Source: Desulfosporosinus sp. UBA4726 (GTDB taxonomy: Bacteria; Bacillota; Desulfitobacteriia; Desulfitobacteriales; Desulfitobacteriaceae). From it: a stretch of 7,769 bases of DNA. Below, in pieces: positions 1 through 5,597 of this stretch (position 1 is its first letter; each line of letters starts with the position of its first letter). Location of the stretch: the NCBI GenBank assembly GCA_002404215.1, contig DHJG01000070.1, positions 671 to 8,439 on the forward strand, in the 5' to 3' direction. The notes under the pieces are model-generated. The model worked only from the letters and a program-made list of their open reading frames with translations. It had not been told where the DNA came from and made no database searches. Position numbers and translations under genes: made by a program.

Positions 1-1016
1 AATGTCTTAACAGTATGCGGAAGTGGAACCATATCTAAGAAATTAGTTGAAAGAGCCTTAGGGATCACAAAATTCTGAATTTGCCAAAGTGAGCGTGTGT
101 CCCCTTTTAACTCTATTTCATTAAAACGGCTTGTTAAACCACGAGCACGTGCAGCCATCACGGTCGGAACCTTTTCTGGCTTTAAGCCTATAAGATCCGC
201 AGCTACGACGTCTAGGGCAAAAGGGTCCGTACTCAAAATGAGCGCTCCGATGTTTCGAGGTTCCCCAGCCGAAGGCCCATCGCCTTCCATCCCAACAACC
301 CCATCCATAATACTTAGTGCTGGGCTCACCCATGTAGCAATATCCACCAGAATATCAGCAAAATCCGGGATCTTGAACATCTTCAAATGATATTCGGCTT
401 TTAAAAGCCCAGGGATGACTCCAAAAAGGACCTTAACCGCACCTGTGAAGGTCATCATGCCATGTGTTTTCAATTTTGAAATTGGGATTACCACATCAGC
501 CTTTAGAACGCAGTCAGTAACGGTTAAACTTTTAGCAAGTTTCCCTTCCGAGTATTGAATGGTTGTTTGCCCAACATCTTCGTTGAGAATTGCTCCGGTT
601 CGCTCTGCAACCTCACGTAGACCCGACTTTGTGTAAATTGCTTGAAGTGCACTCACTGTGTAAGGGCCTCCCGGGCTATCCCCAATGATTGGTATCCCAC
701 CAGCCTCCTGAACGAGACGGACCACTGCTTCTACGACACTAGGATGAGTCGTGACCGCTTCTTCGGGTCGTTTCTTCATAAGAAGGTTTACTTTGAGCAG
801 AACCTTCTGACCAGGCTTCACAAACGCAGTCATGCCGCCCCATTCCGAAAGCCCCTCCCGCAAGCGCATTTCCACATCCGCTGTGTAATCTGGGCAATAT
901 TTCAGTACAACTTTCGCCTGCACGTTAAGCTTCCATCCTCTCCAAATCTTAAAGAAAACTTGGCAGGCGCCAAGCATAGCGCAGGCGGCTGCCTTAGTTG
1001 CACTTATGCCACGCAT
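1..1016 (-). CDS. DUF362 domain protein, 3' end cut by the contig edge
   Basis: An open frame of 338 codons on the minus strand, running off the left edge without a stop. The DUF362 (PF04015) pattern is clear: a KVVLKYCPDY start to the domain, a KVLLKVNLL strand, TTHPSVVEAVVRLVQEAGG, then the signature IGDSPGGP, and further on ISKLKTHGMMTFTGAVK and MDGVVGMEGDGPSAG with a later DPFALDVVAADL. The biochemical role of the family is not established; many members carry a C-terminal 4Fe-4S ferredoxin domain, which would lie beyond the window if present. The ATG at 1016 lies 5 bases after the stop of the PIG-L gene, so the two are probably cotranscribed. That ATG has almost no Shine-Dalgarno sequence. 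An in-frame GTG at 923 begins right at the domain (MQAKVVLKY) and has GGAGAGG 13 bases upstream, so the true start is uncertain and the extra Cys/Ala-rich 31 residues may not be translated. Family call is firm; function is unknown. Confidence 0.85.
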   Translation of the reverse strand, partial: MRGISATKAAACAMLGACQVFFKIWRGWKLNVQAKVVLKYCPDYTADVEMRLREGLSEWGGMTAFVKPGQKVLLKVNLLMKKRPEEAVTTHPSVVEAVVRLVQEAGGIPIIGDSPGGPYTVSALQAIYTKSGLREVAERTGAILNEDVGQTTIQYSEGKLAKSLTVTDCVLKADVVIPISKLKTHGMMTFTGAVKVLFGVIPGLLKAEYHLKMFKIPDFADILVDIATWVSPALSIMDGVVGMEGDGPSAGEPRNIGALILSTDPFALDVVAADLIGLKPEKVPTVMAARARGLTSRFNEIELKGDTRSLWQIQNFVIPKALSTNFLDMVPLPHTVKT

Positions 1017-1021
1017 ACCTG

Positions 1022-1738
1022 CTAGCTTGGTGCAAAGAGATCCTTACCCTGTCCTGGGAAGGCACTTAACTCCTGATCACATTGAAAGTACTCCTGTTTA
1101 AAATAATCCAGTTTTGCTGTTTCTTCCAGCGCCTCAAACTTTTGTCGAGAAAATAGTTGAGTTTTATGCTCTGAAACAGCCTGCCATTTCCGCTCAGCCC
1201 ACGGTTGCGTTGAGATAATATAGTCAACTTCCTGCCGTTTGTCCTTTGAAAGCCTCCAGCCGGCTTGGACATAGCACAGACGAGGCAGAGTATATGTTGT
1301 TCCCCACTCCGGCGCGACTGGCTCCTTAGCTAGTTGAATCGCTGCCTTAGTAAAATGATGAATCGCCCGGTGGTCCCTGTGTCCAGATGCACCGTCCGCT
1401 CCAAAGGTAATCACAACCTGAGGACGGATTTTCCGGATGATTCGAACAAGTTTCTCTACGATTTCCAGTGGGGGAGCTATCGGAACTTCCTTATCGCGAT
1501 ATCCTAGAAAAACAACGTCCGCAATCCCTAGGACCTCGGCCGCGCGCAGGAGTTCCTGCTCTCGAATGAGCCCAAGCTCTTCCGGCTTACAGATTCCTGC
1601 TTCCTTGCCGGCTTCACCCTTGGTCGCCACCACAAGGGTAATATTAACTCCCTGTTCCGCATATTTGGCGATTGTTCCACCCAAGGCAAAAGATTCATCG
1701 TCAGGATGGGCGAAGATGAGCAGCATCTGCCTTGCCAT
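1022..1738 (-). CDS. PIG-L (LmbE-like) family zinc deacetylase
   Basis: 238 residues, full length for the PIG-L superfamily. The N-terminal AHPDDE motif (residues 10-15) and the GHRDH motif (119-123) are the family hallmarks; by analogy with MshB, His11, Asp14 and His123 would bind zinc and Asp13 would act as general base. Family members remove N-acetyl groups from GlcNAc-containing substrates: MshB in mycothiol, BshB in bacillithiol, PIG-L in GPI anchor synthesis. The substrate cannot be decided here: no BshA or BshC neighbour is visible. No signal peptide, so presumably cytoplasmic. The start ATG has GAGGGTG about 10 bases upstream. It is the first gene of a probable two-gene operon with the DUF362 gene and is divergent from the CAP-domain gene. 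The family assignment is strong, the physiological substrate unknown. Confidence 0.9.
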   Translation of the reverse strand: MARQMLLIFAHPDDESFALGGTIAKYAEQGVNITLVVATKGEAGKEAGICKPEELGLIREQELLRAAEVLGIADVVFLGYRDKEVPIAPPLEIVEKLVRIIRKIRPQVVITFGADGASGHRDHRAIHHFTKAAIQLAKEPVAPEWGTTYTLPRLCYVQAGWRLSKDKRQEVDYIISTQPWAERKWQAVSEHKTQLFSRQKFEALEETAKLDYFKQEYFQCDQELSAFPGQGKDLFAPS

Positions 1739-1853
1739 ACTTTTACTTCACCCTCTCTTTTTGGTTCAATAGTTACTGTGTTAACAGATATCCTAATTTC
1801 TTCTAGATAAATTCGCTTATAAATTAATTTCTCACATTAAAATGTCAATTATT

Positions 1854-1887
1854 ATTATACCTCTTTTTATTCATCGAGGGAAATTCC
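1854..1887 (-). promoter_or_regulatory. Possible promoter of the PIG-L/DUF362 operon
   Basis: On the minus strand a perfect -10 hexamer TATAAT occupies 1859-1854. Seventeen bases further upstream lies TTCCCT, which matches only 3 of 6 positions of the -35 consensus. A TTGACA hexamer (1848-1843) also lies nearby but has no good -10 at 16-18 bases. This would leave a leader of about 110 bases before the PIG-L start. The whole divergent gap 1739-1996 is AT-rich and has no coding potential that I can see. Confidence 0.3.
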
Positions 1888-1938
1888 TCTTGGTTTTCCG
1901 GCTGTAAGAAACTACCGTTTTCTCAAGGCAACTTGTCA

Positions 1939-1947
1939 TGTTATACT
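1939..1947 (+). promoter_or_regulatory. Extended -10 promoter of the CAP-domain gene
   Basis: TGTTATACT matches the extended -10 consensus TGnTATAAT at all but one position. No good -35 is visible at the usual distance (TTTTCT at 1918-1923 is the best), which is tolerated by extended -10 promoters. It is followed by an approximately 45-base leader and a very strong ribosome binding site. No operator is evident. Confidence 0.45.
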
Positions 1948-1996
1948 AAAGTTGTCTCCAGACTCATCCCTTAAATTACCAAAAGGAGGATTATTC

Positions 1997-2794
1997 ATGA
2001 ACAAAAATTCTAAGTTTCTCATCGCAATTCAAGTTGGCATCCTCATGACCGCGGTCGCCTTACCTGTACAAGCCGCCATTAACATCGGGGCTCCTAGGAC
2101 CTCGTCAGGTTCGGTTGTTACCCTTCGGTCTTGCGTTCCTATGACAACTCCAGTGACTCAAGCTTCGACGCCGACTCAGGGAACCAAGACAGTGGTTTCA
2201 AAGCCCATTACTACTTATGTTCAAAATCCAACGACCTCTCAACTGGTTAAAATCAGTCAGTCCAAGCTCAGTGGAAATGTTGTTTCATTAAAAAACACTA
2301 GTACCCAACCTACGAGCATACCTGTAACTCCTGCTCCTGCTCCTAGTACTCCTGCTCCTATTACTCCTTCAACGAATACAACCGTCCCAGTCATTCCTTC
2401 TGTGACAGCCTTAACGGCCGACGAGCAACACATGGTAGACATGATTAATCAAGAACGGATTGCTGCAGGCGTAAATCCGGTAAAAGCGGATCTTGACTTA
2501 ACTGCAGTCGGACGTGCGAAAGCCAACGACATGAAAGTAAACAATTACTTCAGTCATACTTCCCCAACATACGGAAGCCCTTGGGACATGATGCAACAAG
2601 TTGGGCTTACGTATCGCTGGGCTGGAGAAAATATTTCCGGTAATAAATCAGTTGAGGGGGCAATGGCGGCGCTTATGCTAAGCCCCGGTCACAAAGCAAA
2701 TATTCTCGATCCTCGTTGTACACATGTTGGTGTAGGGATTGCTAGCGGAAGTGTTTATGGAAATCTTTACGTTCAAGAATTCATACAAAAATAG
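1997..2794 (+). CDS. Secreted CAP/SCP-domain protein (YkwD type)
   Basis: 265 residues. The start at 1997 is chosen over an in-frame ATG at 1952 because AAAAGGAGG (1981-1989) is ideally spaced and the residues that follow form a signal peptide: positive MNKNSK, a hydrophobic stretch to about residue 23, and likely cleavage at VQA-A (26/27). Residues 28-140 are a Ser/Thr/Pro-rich spacer with a Pro-Ala-Pro low-complexity part (about 109-125). Residues 143-265 are a CAP domain of the bacterial YkwD kind, with NNYFSHTSP (His187), WAGENI (Glu211), LSPGHKANIL (His232) and THVGVGIA in the expected order. Bacterial members are extracellular; the His/Glu cluster is thought to bind a metal or ligand, but no enzymatic activity is settled. 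No LPXTG or SLH anchor is visible, so it is either released or held by the spacer. It is monocistronic, closed by its own terminator, and convergent with the collagen-like gene. Confidence 0.93.
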   Translation: MNKNSKFLIAIQVGILMTAVALPVQAAINIGAPRTSSGSVVTLRSCVPMTTPVTQASTPTQGTKTVVSKPITTYVQNPTTSQLVKISQSKLSGNVVSLKNTSTQPTSIPVTPAPAPSTPAPITPSTNTTVPVIPSVTALTADEQHMVDMINQERIAAGVNPVKADLDLTAVGRAKANDMKVNNYFSHTSPTYGSPWDMMQQVGLTYRWAGENISGNKSVEGAMAALMLSPGHKANILDPRCTHVGVGIASGSVYGNLYVQEFIQK

Positions 2795-2804
2795 TAATTA
2801 ATTT

Positions 2805-2831
2805 AAGGACCTCCGTTGGAGGTCCTTTTTT
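2805..2831 (+). terminator. Intrinsic terminator of the CAP-domain gene
   Basis: A perfect 10-bp stem AAGGACCTCC/GGAGGTCCTT (2805-2814 and 2818-2827) with a 3-base GTT loop runs into a T tract ending at 2831, 10 bases after the stop codon. In the opposite direction the stem is followed by AT-rich sequence without a clean U tract, so it is at best a weak terminator for the convergent collagen-like gene. The rest of the gap, 2832-2980, contains no gene and only a small 6-bp hairpin (2892-2907). A T6 tract on the minus strand at 2965-2960 lies just after the collagen gene but has no convincing stem before it. Confidence 0.93.
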
Positions 2832-2980
2832 CATTTTATCACTCTAAAAATGCGTAAGAGCCCTTGTTCCGCATATTCTGCCTAGGGCCTACTTCTAAGA
2901 ATAGAAGCTAACCACACTTATATTATTTCTATATAAAGATAAGCGGACGTTAAGCTAAGAAAAAAGCCTAGAGTGTACAG

Positions 2981-4315
2981 CTAAATGTTATTACACCGGA
3001 CATTATCAAAATACAATTCTCCTTCGACGCCTGATTGAGCTGTAAAATCGAACGTTAGATTGGAGGTAACCAAAGCAACTTTTTTGAAGCCTGACCTGTT
3101 ATCTCCACTTACCGACCATGTTGGATCATTGACATCGATAGAGCTTTTTCCTGAACCGATACGAACCAATATCGGATCAACACCAATAACTATTACGTTA
3201 GCTTTCAAGCTAATGCTCTCAATATAGTTTCCTGGACCCACCATAATAGAGTACCGTTTAGTCGGAGTAGCATCGACAATTGAAGTCATCGCTTTAGGTA
3301 TTGTTGCAAAAGGATTGTTCATTGTCCCATCTCCGGTAATATCATTACCGCCTTTATTCACATAAACCATCTGAGAACTACTTGGGGCTATCAAAGAAAA
3401 TCCTGGACCAGTTACACCTTGTATTCCTTGGGCGCCTGAGACTCCTTTTGGGCCTGGGGACCCTGGTGCTCCATGCACCCCTCTTACTCCTTGTTCTCCT
3501 CTTGGACCTTGAGCTCCCGTCGCTCCTTTTTCACCTTGCTCGCCTTTTTCGCCTTGCTCTCCTTTCGGACCTTGAGCTCCTGTTGCTCCTTTTTCACCCT
3601 GCTCCCCTTTCGGACCTTGAGCTCCGGTTGCTCCTTTTTCACCCTGCTCTCCTTTTGGGCCTTGATCTCCCGTTGCTCCTTTTTCACCCTGCTCCCCTTT
3701 TGGGCCTTGATCTCCTGTTGCTCCTTTTTCACCCTGCTCCCCTTTTGGCCCTAGGGCTCCTGTTGCTCCCCGCTCTCTCTTTTCACCGGGCGTCCGCGTT
3801 GCCTCCAGCTCTCCGCTTGGGCTTGGTTGCCCAATTTTGATCGCAGTCCCAGTTGATGCCGTAGGTCCAAATCCATTTTGTCCTATTAGAACTGTAGGTC
3901 CTATAGAAACTTTGGAGTCGGCCAAACAGTTAAGCTCCATCGGTAGTACATGATAGACGATAGTCGATTTCCCAGCCGAATTTAAACCCCAAACAGATAC
4001 TTCTACAGCTTGTGAACTTGCAAAAAACTGAAATTCAAAAGCATTAAACTGAACATAGTATTGACGTAAAGCTACATCTCCGGAGTCAATGGAAAATATA
4101 TCTGAAATATACTCTTCCTTTGTCGTTCCGTTCATGTAAAAGCCTTTTACTTCAATATTAATAATAGAAGTATCGTCATTTGAGATTCTCACTCCTAAAG
4201 TAACACTAGGTCTATTGAGAATAGTAACTGATTTAATAGGAACAACGCACGTTGGTGTCATATCAATGGCAAGAGTAGGCGTATTTTCTATTAATCCTGT
4301 GGTTAATTGCAGCAC
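2981..4315 (-). CDS. Collagen-like surface protein with novel N-terminal domain
   Basis: 444 residues from the GTG at 4315. Three parts are visible: an N-terminal beta-rich domain (about 1-127) homologous to that of the YVTN protein in this window; a linker; and a collagen region (177-305) of 43 Gly-X-Y triplets, dominated by a 15-residue unit GATGxQGPKGEQGEK. Residues 316-444 begin VYVNKGGNDITGDGT followed by NPFATIPKAM, the usual opening of pectin-lyase-like/DUF1565 beta-helix domains, but are shorter than a typical beta-helix. There is no signal peptide, transmembrane segment or LPXTG motif; the same is true of several exosporium collagen proteins assembled from inside the mother cell. The start at 4315 is preferred over the in-frame GTG at 4324 because GGAG then has 8-base spacing and the protein begins xxLTTGLI exactly like the paralogue. 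Likely a trimeric filament, possibly glycosylated at Thr in GAT triplets by neighbouring enzymes (inference). Confidence 0.88.
   Translation of the reverse strand: MLQLTTGLIENTPTLAIDMTPTCVVPIKSVTILNRPSVTLGVRISNDDTSIINIEVKGFYMNGTTKEEYISDIFSIDSGDVALRQYYVQFNAFEFQFFASSQAVEVSVWGLNSAGKSTIVYHVLPMELNCLADSKVSIGPTVLIGQNGFGPTASTGTAIKIGQPSPSGELEATRTPGEKRERGATGALGPKGEQGEKGATGDQGPKGEQGEKGATGDQGPKGEQGEKGATGAQGPKGEQGEKGATGAQGPKGEQGEKGEQGEKGATGAQGPRGEQGVRGVHGAPGSPGPKGVSGAQGIQGVTGPGFSLIAPSSSQMVYVNKGGNDITGDGTMNNPFATIPKAMTSIVDATPTKRYSIMVGPGNYIESISLKANVIVIGVDPILVRIGSGKSSIDVNDPTWSVSGDNRSGFKKVALVTSNLTFDFTAQSGVEGELYFDNVRCNNI
3401..3787 (-). repeat. Collagen Gly-X-Y region with 45-bp tandem repeats
   Basis: Tandem DNA units with the period starting at 3522, 3585, 3630, 3675, 3720 and 3765 (plus-strand coordinates). 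Four intervals are 45 bp; the interval 3522-3584 is 63 bp because of an 18-bp (GEQGEK) duplication. Every Gly position is kept through 43 triplets except the second, where codon 3778-3776 is AGA (Arg) instead of GGA. Repeat identity is high, so copy number may vary between strains or be collapsed in assembly. Confidence 0.9.
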
Positions 4316-4352
4316 ATCGATCACTCCAATATTTAATTATGAGCTAAATATT

Positions 4353-4380
4353 ATTTTAAGCCTATAGAAAATGATCGCAA
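4353..4380 (-). promoter_or_regulatory. Possible vegetative promoter of the collagen-like gene
   Basis: On the minus strand TTGCGA (4380-4375) and TAAAAT (4358-4353) are separated by 16 bases, matching 4 of 6 and 5 of 6 of the sigma-A consensus. It would give a leader of about 30 bases ending in the GGAG ribosome binding site at 4328-4325. An alternative sporulation-type promoter lies further upstream. Confidence 0.3.
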
Positions 4381-4422
4381 AGGACTACCTAAGGTGGGAA
4401 TGAGTTTTCTTTTACTATAAAC

Positions 4423-4449
4423 AGTATATGAATTCTTTACCTCAACTGT
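4423..4449 (-). promoter_or_regulatory. Possible sigma-K/E-like sporulation promoter of the collagen-like gene
   Basis: On the minus strand AC (4449-4448), 17 bases, then CATATACT (4430-4423) fits the mother-cell sigma-K pattern AC-N16/17-CATAnnnT. It would leave about 105 bases of leader. Such short consensus matches arise by chance, so this is only suggestive, but it agrees with a spore-surface role for a collagen-like protein. Confidence 0.22.
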
Positions 4450-4483
4450 GTCTTGAGAGTTTCATTGTTGTTTTTTCACTCCA

Positions 4484-4502
4484 CATCTTCAAGACGAAGA
4501 TG
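4484..4502 (-). other. Small hairpin after the 2-epimerase gene
   Basis: CATCTTC/GAAGATG forms a perfect 7-bp stem with a 5-base loop, 10 bases beyond the epimerase stop codon. It is not followed by a U tract on the minus strand, so it is not a standard terminator. The remainder of the 196-bp gap (4316-4511) holds only the promoter candidates listed and no credible gene. Confidence 0.3.
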
Positions 4503-4511
4503 GCGCTGAAA

Positions 4512-5597
4512 TTATTTAGATCGAAACCCCACAAGGATCTTCGCGATTTTCCTACTTACCCTTTGAATCGTGTATTCCACTGGAGGATCCCAATCCGCGC
4601 CCTGGCTTAACACAGTTTTTACCGCTCTTAAGATGGTTTCCGGCTCACATCCTGCAATCAAATTACTCCCTGCCTCCAATGTTTCCGGACGTTCCGTCAC
4701 ATCACGCAGCGTTACATTCGGTATTTTATAAAGACAACACTCTTCTTGAACGGTTCCACTATCACTTAAAACACAATATGCGTTTTGCTCTAAGCAGACA
4801 AAATCAAGCAATCCTAGGGGTTCCACGACCTGGATTCCTGTTCCGACAAACGTCCGGTTTTGTTTCTTCAATTGAGAACGAGTACGGGGATGAAGACTGC
4901 AAATAAGTGGCAAGCCATATTCTTCATATATTCCATGAAATGCGGTTATGAATTTTGCCAGACGTTCCTCCTCGTCGACATTTTCAGCTCGGTGTAACGT
5001 AATGAGAAAATAGCCCTTGCGGGGCAATCCCAAGGTCTGCAGAGCCTGACTTTGGGCAATCCGATCTGCGTAATGGGTTAGAACTTCCCAAATGGGGTTA
5101 CCCGTTACGTAAATACGTTCCCCTTCAATCCCTTCCCTCAGCAGATTGGCTCGACTTCGTTCCGTGTAAGGCAGTAATATATCGCTGCAATGATCCACCA
5201 CTCGACGATTGATTTCTTCCGGTACCCGGTCATCATAACAGCGGTTACCCGCCTCCATATGGTAAACAGGAATGCGCAGCCTTTTCGCGACCATCGCCGC
5301 CAAGGCGCTGTTGGTATCCCCTAAAACAAGCAGACGATCCGGCTTTTCTTTGAGCATCACCTGTTCACATTCACTGAGTATCTGCCCAATCTGACCCATT
5401 ATTGTCGGTGCCCTGCAGTCAAGCAGATAATCTGGGGACCTCAAGTTAAGTTCAGTAAAAAATATCTCATTTAACGTCCGATCATAATTTTGACCTGTAT
5501 GCACGAGGATATGATTACAAAGCTCATCTAAGAGAGGAATGATCCGACTCAAGCGAATAATTTCCGGACGAGTACCCAAGATCGTCATAATCTTCAT
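4512..5597 (-). CDS. wecB: Non-hydrolysing UDP-HexNAc 2-epimerase (WecB/FnlC/CapG family)
   Basis: 361 residues, close to the usual family length. It has the GT-B fold landmarks GTRPE (8-12), HTGQNY (33-38), LGDTNS (92-97), HMEAGNRCYDDRVPEE (113-128), TLHRAEN (200-206), HPRT (236-239), SDSGTVQEE (278-286) and RDVTERPE (298-305). Residues matching the E. coli WecB catalytic set are Asp94, Glu115, Glu128 and His202. The enzyme inverts C2 of a UDP-N-acetylhexosamine in the cytoplasm. The EAGNRC..RVPEE version of the loop is typical of the WbjD/FnlC/CapG branch (UDP-L-FucNAc or L-QuiNAc pathway), whereas UDP-GlcNAc/ManNAc enzymes usually show EAGLRT; so the substrate may not be UDP-GlcNAc. The ATG overlaps the YVTN stop in ATGA, and GGAG lies 8 bases upstream inside that gene, indicating translational coupling. 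The gene symbol is given at family level. Confidence 0.9.
   Translation of the reverse strand: MKIMTILGTRPEIIRLSRIIPLLDELCNHILVHTGQNYDRTLNEIFFTELNLRSPDYLLDCRAPTIMGQIGQILSECEQVMLKEKPDRLLVLGDTNSALAAMVAKRLRIPVYHMEAGNRCYDDRVPEEINRRVVDHCSDILLPYTERSRANLLREGIEGERIYVTGNPIWEVLTHYADRIAQSQALQTLGLPRKGYFLITLHRAENVDEEERLAKFITAFHGIYEEYGLPLICSLHPRTRSQLKKQNRTFVGTGIQVVEPLGLLDFVCLEQNAYCVLSDSGTVQEECCLYKIPNVTLRDVTERPETLEAGSNLIAGCEPETILRAVKTVLSQGADWDPPVEYTIQRVSRKIAKILVGFRSK

Noticed and set aside
97..1025. Plus-strand open frames 97-390 and 642-1025 and the minus frame 121-333
   Set aside because: They overlap the DUF362 gene, whose domain motifs are continuous on the minus strand through the whole stretch; these frames show no family features.
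1952..1996. Earlier ATG start of the CAP-domain protein
   Set aside because: No ribosome binding site before it, and it would place 15 residues including LPKGG (the ribosome binding site itself translated) ahead of a clear signal peptide.
3522..3770. CRISPR-like array because of the regular 45-bp period
   Set aside because: The units are directly adjacent with no unique spacers, and they encode in-frame Gly-X-Y triplets.
3382..3840. Long Leu/Phe-rich plus-strand open frame
   Set aside because: It is the antisense shadow of the collagen repeats: Gly-X-Y codons read backwards give repetitive Leu/Pro/Phe. No ribosome binding site and no protein-like composition. The frames at 3473-3754 (+) and 3484-3732 (-) are the same effect.
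2981..4315. Phage tail-fibre gene (collagen repeats plus beta-helix tip)
   Set aside because: No phage structural or lysis genes nearby; the paralogue is a YVTN propeller and neighbours are sugar-nucleotide enzymes, which fits a cell or spore surface protein better. Not strictly excluded.
4442..4465. Tiny leader-peptide frame (MKLSRHS, minus strand) before the collagen gene
   Set aside because: Only seven codons, with GGAG 13 bases away and no attenuator structure following; indistinguishable from chance.
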